In this document: positions 8,735 to 16,855 of the stretch, in pieces
Position numbering within the stretch: the first letter of the stretch is position 1
How the letters are laid out: each line of letters begins with the position of its first letter
Assembly (NCBI GenBank): GCA_040881945.1
Contig: JBBECF010000093.1
Location: forward strand, 1 to 28,522
Origin: JBBECF01 sp040881945
Lineage (GTDB): Bacteria; Pseudomonadota; Alphaproteobacteria; Dongiales; Dongiaceae
Length of the DNA: 28,522 nucleotides
Direction: 5' to 3'
Notes under the pieces: model-generated
Seen by the model: the letters and a program-made list of their open reading frames with translations, nothing else
What the model was told of the DNA's origin: nothing
Database searches by the model: none
Program-made: the position numbers and the translations under genes

Positions 8735-8738
8735 GCCG

Positions 8739-8936
8739 ATGACCGCGCCGAACAAACCGACCGTGAAGGTGACCCAGGTCGTCAGCCCGATCGGCCGCAA
8801 GAGGGATCAGCGCGAAACCTTGATCGGTCTCGGCCTGAACAAGTTGCATCGCAGCCGCGTGCTCGAGGACACGCCCGCCGTGCGCGGCATGATCGACAAG
8901 GTCCGCCATCTGATTCGCGTCGATTCGGCGGGCTGA
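8739..8936 (+). CDS. rpmD: 50S ribosomal protein L30
   Basis: 65 residues from ATG 8739, 4 nt after the rpsE stop. The fold signature VTQVVSPIGRKRDQRETL, then GLGLNKLHRSRVLEDTPAVRG, is typical of bacterial L30. A longer form starting inside rpsE is open but the added residues are not conserved, so the shorter one is preferred. Confidence 0.96.
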   Translation: MTAPNKPTVKVTQVVSPIGRKRDQRETLIGLGLNKLHRSRVLEDTPAVRGMIDKVRHLIRVDSAG

Positions 8937-8965
8937 GGCGTCGGCGACAGCAAGGAACGAGCGAC

Positions 8966-9451
8966 ATGAAGCTGAACCAGCTCTCCGACAATCCGGGGTC
9001 GCACAAGGCGCGCATGCGCGTCGGCCGCGGCATCGGCTCGGGCAAGGGCAAGACCGCCGGCCGCGGCGTCAAGGGCCAGACCTCGCGCACCGGCGTCCGC
9101 CTCAAGGGCTTCGAGGGCGGGCAGATGCCGCTGCACCGCCGCTTGCCGAAGCGCGGCTTCAAGAACATCTTCCGGCTGCGCTTCGCGGTGATCAATCTCG
9201 GCCGATTGCAGACGGCGGTCGAAGCGGGGAAACTGGACCCCGCACAGCCGGTGACCGGCGTCGCGCTGCGCGCCGCCGGCTTGGTCGGCCGGTTGCACGA
9301 CGGGGTGCGGCTGTTGGCCAAGGGCGAGCTGAAAACGAAGCTGACCATCGAAGTTGTCGGCGCCTCGAAGGCCGCGATCGCCGCGGTCGAACGGGCGGGC
9401 GGCAAGGTCGTGCTCCCGGCGCCGCCGGCGCCGGTCGAAGCGCCAAGCTAG
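8966..9451 (+). CDS. rplO: 50S ribosomal protein L15
   Basis: 161 residues. The N-terminal glycine and arginine rich tail contains RVGRGIGSGKGKTAGRGVKG, and the globular part has FEGGQMPLHRRLPKRGFKN. L15 is a late assembly protein that reaches deep into the 50S subunit. The C-terminal proline/alanine stretch is slightly longer than in E. coli. It is followed 14 nt later by secY, as in most bacteria. Confidence 0.98.
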   Translation: MKLNQLSDNPGSHKARMRVGRGIGSGKGKTAGRGVKGQTSRTGVRLKGFEGGQMPLHRRLPKRGFKNIFRLRFAVINLGRLQTAVEAGKLDPAQPVTGVALRAAGLVGRLHDGVRLLAKGELKTKLTIEVVGASKAAIAAVERAGGKVVLPAPPAPVEAPS

Positions 9452-9465
9452 GAGCGGCCCGGGAC

Positions 9466-10809
9466 ATGGCCTCCGCCGCCGAACAACTCGCCGCCAATAT
9501 CAATTTCGGCGCCTTCGCCAAGGCGCACGAACTGAAGCGGCGCATCTGGTTCACGCTTGGCGCGCTGATCATCTATCGCCTCGGCACCTACATTCCGCTC
9601 CCCGGCATCGATCCGTTCGTGCTCCAACAGGTGTTCGAGCAGCAGAGCGGCGGCATCCTCGGCATGTTCGACATGTTCTCCGGCGGCGCGCTCGGCCGGA
9701 TGACGATCTTCGCCCTGAACATCATGCCGTACATCTCGGCGTCGATCATCATGCAGCTCCTGACCAGCGTCTCGCCGACTCTCGACGCGCTGAAGAAGGA
9801 GGGCGAGTCGGGCCGCAAGAAACTGAATCAGTACACCCGCATGGGCACGGTGGTACTGGCCGCCGTCCAGGCCTATGGCATCGCCGTGGGGCTGGAAGGC
9901 ATGAGCGCCGGCGCCGCGGCGGCGGTGGCCGCCCCCGGCTTGTTCTTCCGCATGACCACGGTGATCACGCTCACGGGCGGGACCATCTTCCTGATGTGGC
10001 TGGGCGAACAGATCACGGCGCGCGGCGTCGGCAACGGCATTTCGCTGATCATCTTCAGCGGCATCGTCGCCAATCTGCCGAGCGCGCTGGTCAGCACGCT
10101 CGAGCTGGGGCGCACCGGGGCGCTGTCGACGCTGCTGATCGTCGGGATCCTGGTCATGGCCGTGGCGGTCATCACCTTTATCGTGTTCATCGAACGGTCC
10201 CAGCGCCGGCTCGTCGTGCAGTACCCAAAGCGCCAGGTCGGCAACAAGATGTTCGGCGGCGACAGCTCGCACCTGCCGATGAAGCTGAACAGCGCCGGCG
10301 TCATCCCGCCGATCTTCGCCAGTTCGCTGCTGCTCCTGCCGTTGACCGTCGCCGGGTTCAGCGGCGCGCAGGGGCCGGACTGGCTGCAGACCGCGACCGC
10401 CTATCTCGGCCACGGCCAGCCGCTCTACATGCTCCTCTACGTGTCGCTGATCGTGTTTTTCGCGTTCTTCTATACGGCGGTCGTGTTCAATCCGGCGGAC
10501 ACCGCGGACAACCTGAAGAAGTACGGCGGCTTCATTCCGGGCATGCGGCCGGGCAAGAACACGGCCGAATACCTGGACTACGTGCTGACCCGTCTCACCG
10601 TGGTCGGCGCCGCTTATCTCTCGGTGATCTCGATCCTGCCCGAGATTCTGATCTCGAAATACGCGTTGCCCTTCTACTTCGGCGGCACCAGCCTGCTCAT
10701 CGTCGTCACGGTGACCATGGACACGGTGGCGCAGATCCATTCGCACCTGCTCGCGCACCAGTATGAAGGCCTGATCAAGAAGTCGAAGCTCCGGGGACGT
10801 CGGGGATGA
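9466..10809 (+). CDS. secY: Protein translocase subunit SecY
   Basis: 447 residues, an inner-membrane channel protein with about ten predicted hydrophobic segments. The first is near residues 24-42 (WFTLGALIIYRLGTYIPLPG) and the last near 400. The plug-side GGALGRMTIFALNIMPYISA and the conserved cytoplasmic loops with QYPKRQVGNKM and GLIKKSKLRGRRG are present. SecY with SecE and SecG forms the Sec channel. Its TGA overlaps the adk ATG, indicating coupling. Confidence 0.99.
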   Translation: MASAAEQLAANINFGAFAKAHELKRRIWFTLGALIIYRLGTYIPLPGIDPFVLQQVFEQQSGGILGMFDMFSGGALGRMTIFALNIMPYISASIIMQLLTSVSPTLDALKKEGESGRKKLNQYTRMGTVVLAAVQAYGIAVGLEGMSAGAAAAVAAPGLFFRMTTVITLTGGTIFLMWLGEQITARGVGNGISLIIFSGIVANLPSALVSTLELGRTGALSTLLIVGILVMAVAVITFIVFIERSQRRLVVQYPKRQVGNKMFGGDSSHLPMKLNSAGVIPPIFASSLLLLPLTVAGFSGAQGPDWLQTATAYLGHGQPLYMLLYVSLIVFFAFFYTAVVFNPADTADNLKKYGGFIPGMRPGKNTAEYLDYVLTRLTVVGAAYLSVISILPEILISKYALPFYFGGTSLLIVVTVTMDTVAQIHSHLLAHQYEGLIKKSKLRGRRG

Positions 10810-11456
10810 GGGTGATCCTGCTCGGGCCGCCGGGCGCCGGCAAGGGTACGCAGGCGAAACGGCTCGAGGACACGCACGGCCTGGTGCAGCTCTCGACCGG
10901 CGACATGCTGCGCGCCGCGGTGGCCGCGGGAAGCGCTCTCGGCCGCCAGGCCAAGCGGGTCATGGAGGCCGGCGAGCTGATGCCGGACGACATCATCATC
11001 GACATGATCGGCGAGCGCATCGACCAGGCCGATTGCCGGAACGGCTTCGTCCTCGACGGTTTTCCGCGGACGACCCGCCAGGCGGCGGCGCTCGACGCCA
11101 TGCTGGCGAAAAAGGGAGCACGGCTGGACGCGGTGGTCGAGTTGGCGGTCGACGAGGAAGCGCTGATCGAACGCATCGCCGGCCGGTTCAGTTGCGCCAA
11201 TTGCGGGGCCGGCTATCACGACCAATTCAAACGGCCGAAGGTGGACGGGGTGTGCGACCAGTGCGGGTCGACCGAGTTCGTTCGCCGCAAGGACGACAAC
11301 GCAGAGACCGTGCGGGCGCGGCTCGAGGCCTATGGCAGCCAGACGGCGCCGATCCTGCCCTATTACGAGGCCAAGGGGCTGCTGCAGCGTGTCGACGGCA
11401 TGGCGGATGTCGACGAGGTCACGCGGCAGATCGAGGTGGCCCTGAAGGCCGCCTAA
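10806..11456 (+). CDS. adk: Adenylate kinase with zinc-type LID domain
   Basis: 216 residues, catalysing ATP + AMP to 2 ADP. The Walker A segment GPPGAGKGTQAKRL is at residues 7-20, and the NMP-binding region with LSTGDMLRAAV and DGFPRTTRQA follows. The LID carries four cysteines (C130, C133, C150, C153) arranged CxxC-x16-CxxC, the zinc-binding arrangement also known from some alphaproteobacteria and Gram-positives, unlike E. coli. The gene overlaps the secY stop by ATGA, the usual secY-adk arrangement. Confidence 0.98.
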   Translation: MRVILLGPPGAGKGTQAKRLEDTHGLVQLSTGDMLRAAVAAGSALGRQAKRVMEAGELMPDDIIIDMIGERIDQADCRNGFVLDGFPRTTRQAAALDAMLAKKGARLDAVVELAVDEEALIERIAGRFSCANCGAGYHDQFKRPKVDGVCDQCGSTEFVRRKDDNAETVRARLEAYGSQTAPILPYYEAKGLLQRVDGMADVDEVTRQIEVALKAA

Positions 11457-11460
11457 CCTG

Positions 11461-11488
11461 TTGACTCGGGGGCGGCGTTTCCTATAAT
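11461..11488 (+). promoter_or_regulatory. Sigma-70-type promoter of the alpha operon
   Basis: TTGACT at 11461-11466 and a perfect TATAAT at 11483-11488, separated by 16 nt, lie 4 nt after the adk stop. A GC-rich run follows the -10 box. Predicted initiation is near 11495, giving a leader of about 65 nt before rpsM. This is much closer to consensus than anything else seen in the ribosomal cluster. It implies that rpsM-rpsK-rpoA-rplQ can be transcribed independently of secY-adk. Confidence 0.8.
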
Positions 11489-11559
11489 GCGCCCCCTCGG
11501 CTCTGTCTCGGAGACCGGGCGTCTTTGTGTGTCCTGATGAAACTTGAGGAGTCCGTGCG

Positions 11560-11928
11560 GTGGCCCGTATAGCCGGCGTCAATATCCCCACGCAGAAGCG
11601 GGCGCTGATCGGCCTCAGCTATATCCATGGGATCGGCCGGACGAAAGCCCGGCAGATCTGCGAAAAGGTCGGTCTCCCGGAATCGCGGCGGGTCAATCAA
11701 CTCACCGAAGACGAGATCGTGCGCATCCGCGAGGTGATCGACCGCGACTACCGGGTCGAAGGCGACCTGCGCCGCGAGGTGGCGATGAACATCAAGCGGC
11801 TCATGGACCTCGGCTGCTACCGGGGCCTGCGCCACCGCAAGGGCCTGCCGGTGCATGGCCAGCGCACGCACACGAATGCGCGCACCCGCAAGGGCAAGGC
11901 GCGGCCGATCGCCGGCAAGAAGAAATAG
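11560..11928 (+). CDS. rpsM: 30S ribosomal protein S13
   Basis: 122 residues from a GTG start at 11560, giving (M)ARIAGVNIPTQKRALIGLS, the standard N-terminus. GAGGAG at 11546-11551 lies 8 nt upstream. The C-terminal HGQRTHTNARTRKGKARP tail that touches P-site tRNA is intact. S13 lies in the 30S head and forms intersubunit bridges with L5. It is first in the alpha operon behind its own promoter; rpmJ, which sits before rpsM in E. coli, is absent. Confidence 0.98.
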   Translation: MARIAGVNIPTQKRALIGLSYIHGIGRTKARQICEKVGLPESRRVNQLTEDEIVRIREVIDRDYRVEGDLRREVAMNIKRLMDLGCYRGLRHRKGLPVHGQRTHTNARTRKGKARPIAGKKK

Positions 11929-11959
11929 GCTTCGGCCTCCACGGAAGGCGGACTCGATT

Positions 11960-12352
11960 ATGGCCAAGGCAGCTACGCCGCGCGTGCGGCGCCGGGAGCG
12001 CAAGAACATCACCTCCGGCGTGGCGCATGTGAACGCCAGCTTCAACAATACGATGATCACGATCACCGACGCCCAGGGCAACACCATCGCTTGGTCGTCG
12101 TCCGGCAGCCAGGGCTTCAAGGGGTCGCGCAAGTCCACGCCCTATGCCGCACAGATGGCCGCCGACGGCGCCGCGCGCAAGGCAATGGAGCACGGCGTCA
12201 AGGTGCTGGAGGTCGAAGTGAAGGGGCCGGGCTCGGGGCGCGAATCGGCGCTGCGCGCCTTGCAGGCGGCCGGCTTCACGATTACTTCGATCAAGGACGT
12301 GACGCCGATCCCGCATAACGGCTGCCGTCCGCCCAAACGCCGTCGCGTCTAG
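11960..12352 (+). CDS. rpsK: 30S ribosomal protein S11
   Basis: 130 residues from ATG 11960, the family length. GVAHVNASFNNTMITITDAQ and the C-terminal TPIPHNGCRPPKRRRV are diagnostic. S11 is on the 30S platform at the mRNA exit. Upstream open sequence in the same frame, inside rpsM, is not S11-like and is excluded. No rpsD follows it, in contrast to the E. coli alpha operon. Confidence 0.98.
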   Translation: MAKAATPRVRRRERKNITSGVAHVNASFNNTMITITDAQGNTIAWSSSGSQGFKGSRKSTPYAAQMAADGAARKAMEHGVKVLEVEVKGPGSGRESALRALQAAGFTITSIKDVTPIPHNGCRPPKRRRV

Positions 12353-12463
12353 GCTTACGCGTCGCGACCGCGACCATCCGGCGGCCGGATCGACCGGCGG
12401 CCGCGCGCGTGACGAAAAGCGAGCGGATCCGGGCATCCATCGACAGGCATGAGGTCACACGCC

Positions 12464-13480
12464 GTGATTCACAAGAACTGGACTGAACTGATCAAGCCGA
12501 ACAAGCTCAACGTGGAGTCCGGCTCAGACCCGGCGCGCGAGGCGACCGTGGTCGCCGAGCCGCTCGAACGCGGCTTCGGCCTGACGCTCGGCAACGCGTT
12601 GCGCCGGGTGCTGCTGTCGTCGCTGCAGGGCGCTGCCATCACCGCGGTGCAGATCGACGGGGTGCTCCACGAGTTCTCCTCGATCCCCGGCGTGCTTGAG
12701 GACCTCACCGACATTGTCCTCAACATCAAGCTGATCGGCCTGCGCATGCACGGCGAGGGGCCGAAGCGCATGCGGCTGCGGGCCGAAGGGCCGGGCGAGA
12801 TCACGGCCCGGCGGATCGAGGCCGGCCACGATATCGAGATCATGAACCCGAACCTCGTGCTGTGCACGCTCGACCAGGGCACGAAGCTCAACATGGAATT
12901 TACCGTGGAGAGCGGCAAGGGCTACGTGCCGGCGTCGCAGAACCGGCCGGAGGACGCGCCCATCGGCCTGATTCCGGTGGACGCCCTGTTCAGCCCGGTG
13001 CGCAAGGTCACGTACAAGGTCGACAATACCCGCGTCGGCCAGGTGACCGACTACGACAAGCTGTCGATGCAGATCGAAACCAACGGCGCGGTCACGCCCG
13101 AGGATGCGGTGGCGCTCGCCGCGCGCATCCTCCAGGACCAGCTCCGGCTGTTCGTCAATTTCGAGGAGCCGCGCGCGGCGGGCGCCGAGGAACGGGCCGC
13201 CGAGCCGCCCTTCAACAAGAACCTGCTGCGCAAGGTGGACGAGCTCGAGCTCTCGGTACGGTCGGCCAACTGCCTGAAGAACGACAACATCGTCTATATT
13301 GGCGACCTGGTGCAGAAGTCCGAGGCGGAGATGCTGCGGACGCCGAACTTCGGCCGCAAATCGCTGAACGAGATCAAGGAGGTGCTGGCCCAGATGGGGC
13401 TGCATCTCGGCATGGAGATCCCGAACTGGCCGCCGGAGAACATCGAGGACATGGCGCGCCGTTTGGACGAGCCGTATTAG
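12464..13480 (+). CDS. rpoA: DNA-directed RNA polymerase subunit alpha
   Basis: 338 residues from the GTG at 12464, giving (M)IHKNWTELIKPNKLNVE, the alphaproteobacterial N-terminus; GAGG at 12451-12454 lies 9 nt upstream. An in-frame ATG at 12449 would add five unconserved residues. The N-terminal dimerisation domain (with GFGLTLGNALRRVLLSSLQG) and the C-terminal DNA-binding domain (ELSVRSANCLK, then FGRKSLNEIKEVL) are both present. Arg266 aligns with E. coli Arg265, which contacts UP elements. The subunit nucleates polymerase assembly. Confidence 0.97.
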   Translation: MIHKNWTELIKPNKLNVESGSDPAREATVVAEPLERGFGLTLGNALRRVLLSSLQGAAITAVQIDGVLHEFSSIPGVLEDLTDIVLNIKLIGLRMHGEGPKRMRLRAEGPGEITARRIEAGHDIEIMNPNLVLCTLDQGTKLNMEFTVESGKGYVPASQNRPEDAPIGLIPVDALFSPVRKVTYKVDNTRVGQVTDYDKLSMQIETNGAVTPEDAVALAARILQDQLRLFVNFEEPRAAGAEERAAEPPFNKNLLRKVDELELSVRSANCLKNDNIVYIGDLVQKSEAEMLRTPNFGRKSLNEIKEVLAQMGLHLGMEIPNWPPENIEDMARRLDEPY

Positions 13481-13492
13481 GAGTCAGGAGCG

Positions 13493-13912
13493 ATGCGCCA
13501 TCGAATGAGCGGCCGCAAGCTGAACCGGACGAGCAGCCATCGCAAGGCGATGTTCGCCAACATGGCCGCGGCCCTGGTCAAGCACGAGCAGATCCGCACC
13601 ACCCTGCCGAAGGCGAAGGACCTGCGGCCGATCGTCGAACGGCTGATCACGCTCGGCAAGCGCGGCGGTCTGCACGCGCGGCGCCAGGTTCTGGCCGTGC
13701 TCAAGGACGACATCCTGGCGCGCAAGCTGCTCGGTCCGCTCGCCGAGCGTTATGCCGAGCGGCCCGGCGGCTACACGCGGGTGCTGAAGGCCGGCATGCG
13801 CTACGGCGACGCGGCGGCGATGGCGATCATCGAACTGGTCGATCGCGACCCGGCGGCCAAGGGACAGGACTCCGGCGCGACCGAAGCCGCCGAGGAGACG
13901 GCGGCGGCGTGA
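13493..13912 (+). CDS. rplQ: 50S ribosomal protein L17
   Basis: 139 residues. The N-terminus MRHRMSGRKLNRTSSHRKAM and the central TTLPKAKDLRPIVERLITLG identify L17, which lies near the tunnel exit. GAGTCAGGAG precedes the ATG. It is the last gene of the alpha operon; a strong hairpin follows at 13944-13966. The tail after about residue 120 is acidic and alanine rich. Confidence 0.98.
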   Translation: MRHRMSGRKLNRTSSHRKAMFANMAAALVKHEQIRTTLPKAKDLRPIVERLITLGKRGGLHARRQVLAVLKDDILARKLLGPLAERYAERPGGYTRVLKAGMRYGDAAAMAIIELVDRDPAAKGQDSGATEAAEETAAA

Positions 13913-15381
13913 CGGCGGCAACGCCGGCGGTTGGTCGCACGCGAAGGCAGCCCTTGCGGCTGCCTTTGTCGTGTGCGGGCGGCGGACTGGCGGCGCGCGC
14001 GCTCGCCGTCCTGATGCTTCTGACGCCGGCGGCCGCCGCCGCCGAGGCGGTGCCGCAATCGCGGACCGAGATCGAACTGTCCTTCGCCCCGCTGGTCAAG
14101 AAGGCGGCGCCGGCGGTGGTGAACATCTACACGCGCAAGGTCGTGCAGACGCGCGCCGCTTCGCCGTTCGCCTCCGACCCCTTCTTCCGGCGCTTCTTCG
14201 GCGACGACTTCGGCCTCGGCCGGCCGGCGGAGCGCATTCAGAACTCGCTCGGTTCGGGCGTCATCGTCGCTCCGGACGGCCTCGTCGTCACCAACCACCA
14301 CGTCGTCAAGGACAGCGACGAGATCACCGTGGTGCTGGCCGACCGGCGCGAATTCAATGCCCGCATCGTCACCAGCGACGAGCGCACCGATCTGGCGCTG
14401 CTGCGCATCGACCCGCCGGCCCAGCCGCTGCCCGTTCTTGAGCTTCGCGATTCCGACGAGATCGAGGTCGGCGATCTGGTACTCGCGATCGGCAATCCCT
14501 TCGGCGTCGGCCAGACCGTGACCGGCGGCATCGTCTCGGCGTTGGCGCGCACCCACGTCGGCATCGGCGATTTCGGCTTCTTCATCCAGACCGACGCCGC
14601 CATCAACCCCGGCAACTCCGGCGGCGCCCTGGTCGGCATGGACGGCCGGCTGGTCGGCATCAATACGGCGATCTTCTCGCGCGGCAACGGCGGCTCGATC
14701 GGCATCGGCTTCGCCATCCCGTCGAACATGGTGGCGACCGTGATCGCCGCCGAACGCACCGGCGGCCGCCTGGTGCGGCCTTGGATCGGCGCCACCGGCC
14801 AGGGCGTGACCGCCGACCTCGCCGAAGGTCTCGGCCTCGACCGGCCGGGCGGCGTGATCTTGAAGGACCTGCATCCCGCCGGACCGGCGGCACGCGCCGG
14901 CCTCAGGGTCGGCGACGTGGTGCTGGCTGTCGACGGCCGCGCGGTGGACGATCCGGCGGCGCTGCGCTTTCGCCTCGCCACCCTGCCGGTGGGGGGGAAA
15001 ACGGCGCTGTTGGTGCACCGGCTCGGCCGCGACCTCGAGATCGCGGTCGACCTCGTGGCGGCGCCCGAGGATCCGCCGCGCGATCAGACCGTCCTCGACG
15101 GGCCGCATCCGCTGACCGGCGCGACGGTGGCCAACCTATCACCGGCCCTGGCCGAGGAGCTGTCGGTCGACGGCGCCTGGCGCGGCGTCATCATCGTCAC
15201 GCTGCGCCGCGGCAGCATCGCGCACCGTGCCGGCCTGGCGCCGGGCGACATCCTGCTGCGCGTCAACGACCGCGAGATCGACAGCGTCGCCGCCCTGCGC
15301 GACGCGCTCGATCGACCGATCAGTCGCTGGCGCATCGCCTTTCGCCGCGCCGGCGAGACGCGCGTGGTCGTGGTCGGCTGA
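13909..15381 (+). CDS. Do/DegP-family periplasmic serine protease with two PDZ domains
   Basis: 490 residues from the GTG at 13909, which overlaps the rplQ stop (GTGA) and has AGGAG at 13893-13897. The start is uncertain: TTG 13966 and ATG 14014 are alternatives that still leave a hydrophobic, alanine-rich export signal. With the first start the catalytic triad is His131 (TNHHVV), Asp161 (TDLALL) and Ser237 (GNSGGAL), with spacing almost identical to DegP. PDZ domains lie at about 285-385 and 400-488. The family degrades or refolds misfolded envelope proteins. The loop before the protease core is short, more like DegQ/MucD than DegP. The terminator-like hairpin lies inside the N-terminal coding region if the GTG is used. 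The stop overlaps the rarA start. Confidence 0.92.
   Translation: MTAATPAVGRTRRQPLRLPLSCAGGGLAARALAVLMLLTPAAAAAEAVPQSRTEIELSFAPLVKKAAPAVVNIYTRKVVQTRAASPFASDPFFRRFFGDDFGLGRPAERIQNSLGSGVIVAPDGLVVTNHHVVKDSDEITVVLADRREFNARIVTSDERTDLALLRIDPPAQPLPVLELRDSDEIEVGDLVLAIGNPFGVGQTVTGGIVSALARTHVGIGDFGFFIQTDAAINPGNSGGALVGMDGRLVGINTAIFSRGNGGSIGIGFAIPSNMVATVIAAERTGGRLVRPWIGATGQGVTADLAEGLGLDRPGGVILKDLHPAGPAARAGLRVGDVVLAVDGRAVDDPAALRFRLATLPVGGKTALLVHRLGRDLEIAVDLVAAPEDPPRDQTVLDGPHPLTGATVANLSPALAEELSVDGAWRGVIIVTLRRGSIAHRAGLAPGDILLRVNDREIDSVAALRDALDRPISRWRIAFRRAGETRVVVVG
13944..13967 (+). terminator. Terminator-like hairpin after rplQ
   Basis: A perfect 9-bp stem, AAGGCAGCC (13944-13952) and GGCTGCCTT (13958-13966), with a 5-nt loop, is followed by only a short T-rich stretch (TTTGT). 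It begins 32 nt after the rplQ stop, a natural place to end the ribosomal transcript. It also falls within the N-terminal frame of the downstream protease if that gene starts at 13909. Termination versus attenuation cannot be decided from sequence. Confidence 0.55.
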
Positions 15382-16733
15382 TGGCGCGGTCCGGCCGCGG
15401 CGCCGGGAAGACGCCGGCGGCCGGCGAGCTGTTCGATTCCCTGGCCCCGCGGCCGCTCGCCGACCGCCTGCGGCCGCAGCGCCTGGACGAGATCGTCGGC
15501 CAGGAGCACCTGCTCGGCCCCGCCGGCCCGGTCGGCCGCATGATCGCCGCCGGGCGGCTGTCGTCGATGATCCTGTGGGGGCCCCCCGGCTGCGGCAAAA
15601 CGACGCTGGCACGCCTGCTGGCGGCGCACACCGACCTGGAGTTCGTGCCGCTATCGGCGGTGTTCTCGGGCGTCGCCGATCTGCGCCGCGAGTTCGAGGC
15701 CGCCCGCGAACGCCGCGCCACCGGCCGCGGCACGTTGCTCTTCATCGACGAAATCCACCGCTTCAACCGGGCGCAGCAGGACGGCTTCCTACCCTATGTC
15801 GAGGACGGCACCGTCATCCTCATTGGCGCCACCACGGAAAACCCGTCCTTCGAGCTCAATCCGCCGCTCCTGTCGCGCGCCCAGGTGTTCGTGCTGCACC
15901 GCCTCGACGACGCCGCGCTGGAGAAGCTGGTGCGACGCGCCGAGGCGGCCGAGGGCCGCCGGCTGCCGCTCGACGACGACGCCAGGGGTGCGCTGCGCGC
16001 CATGGCCGACGGCGATGGCCGCTACCTCCTGAACATGGCGGAGGAGCTGTTCGTCCTGCCGCCGGCAACCGACGGCCGGCCGGCCGCGCTCGACACCGCG
16101 GCCCTGGCGGCGGCCGTGCAGCGGCGCGCGCCGCTCTACGACAAGGCGCAGGAAGGCCACTACAACCTGATCAGCGCGCTGCACAAGTCGCTGCGCGGCT
16201 CCGACGCCGACGCCGCGCTCTATTGGCTCGCCCGCATGCTGGCCGGCGGCGAGGACCCGCGCTATATCGCGCGCCGGCTGGTGCGCTTCGCGGTCGAGGA
16301 CATCGGCCTCGCCGATCCGGCCGCGCTGGTGCAGGCGCTAGCGGCGTGGGAGACCTACGAGCGTCTCGGCTCGCCCGAGGGCGAGTTGGGTCTGGCGCAG
16401 TGCGTCATCTATCTCGGCACCGCGCCGAAATCCAACGCCGCCTACCGGGCCTTCGGCGGCGCCATGCAGGCGGCGCGGGAGACCGGCTCGCTGATGCCGC
16501 CCAAGCACATCCTCAACGCGCCGACCCGGCTGATGCGCGACCTCGGCTACGGCGCCGGCTACGCCTACGACCACGACGCCGACGAGGCGTTTTCCGGTCA
16601 GGACTACTTCCCCGACGGCATGGCGCGGCCAGCGTTCTATCGCCCGGTCGATCGCGGCTTCGAACGCGAGATCGTCAAGCGGCTCGAATATTGGGCGAAG
16701 TTGCGGCGCCAACGGACGGGCGACGCGGAGTAG
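15381..16733 (+). CDS. rarA: Replication-associated recombination protein A (RarA/MgsA AAA+ ATPase)
   Basis: 450 residues, normal for the family. The AAA+ core has Walker A GPPGCGKTT (residues 67-75), Walker B LLFIDEIH (Asp123, Glu124) and a sensor region ILIGATTENPSFELN. The C-terminal RarA part includes SALHKSLRGSD and MPPKHILNAPTRLM, which supports tetramer formation. RarA acts at stalled replication forks and gaps, as a clamp-loader-related ATPase. ATG 15381 overlaps the protease stop by 1 nt (TGATG), so the two are probably co-translated. A functional link between them is not implied. Confidence 0.97.
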   Translation: MARSGRGAGKTPAAGELFDSLAPRPLADRLRPQRLDEIVGQEHLLGPAGPVGRMIAAGRLSSMILWGPPGCGKTTLARLLAAHTDLEFVPLSAVFSGVADLRREFEAARERRATGRGTLLFIDEIHRFNRAQQDGFLPYVEDGTVILIGATTENPSFELNPPLLSRAQVFVLHRLDDAALEKLVRRAEAAEGRRLPLDDDARGALRAMADGDGRYLLNMAEELFVLPPATDGRPAALDTAALAAAVQRRAPLYDKAQEGHYNLISALHKSLRGSDADAALYWLARMLAGGEDPRYIARRLVRFAVEDIGLADPAALVQALAAWETYERLGSPEGELGLAQCVIYLGTAPKSNAAYRAFGGAMQAARETGSLMPPKHILNAPTRLMRDLGYGAGYAYDHDADEAFSGQDYFPDGMARPAFYRPVDRGFEREIVKRLEYWAKLRRQRTGDAE

Positions 16734-16855
16734 CCCTGCGCGCGTCGCGGCCCGGCCATGCCGCCTTGGGGCTTGCCGGCGGCGGCGCCCGGTCGTACCG
16801 TCTCGGGATAAAGAGACCGCGGCAGAGACAAGCCGCGCCGGACGGGGAGAGGCCG

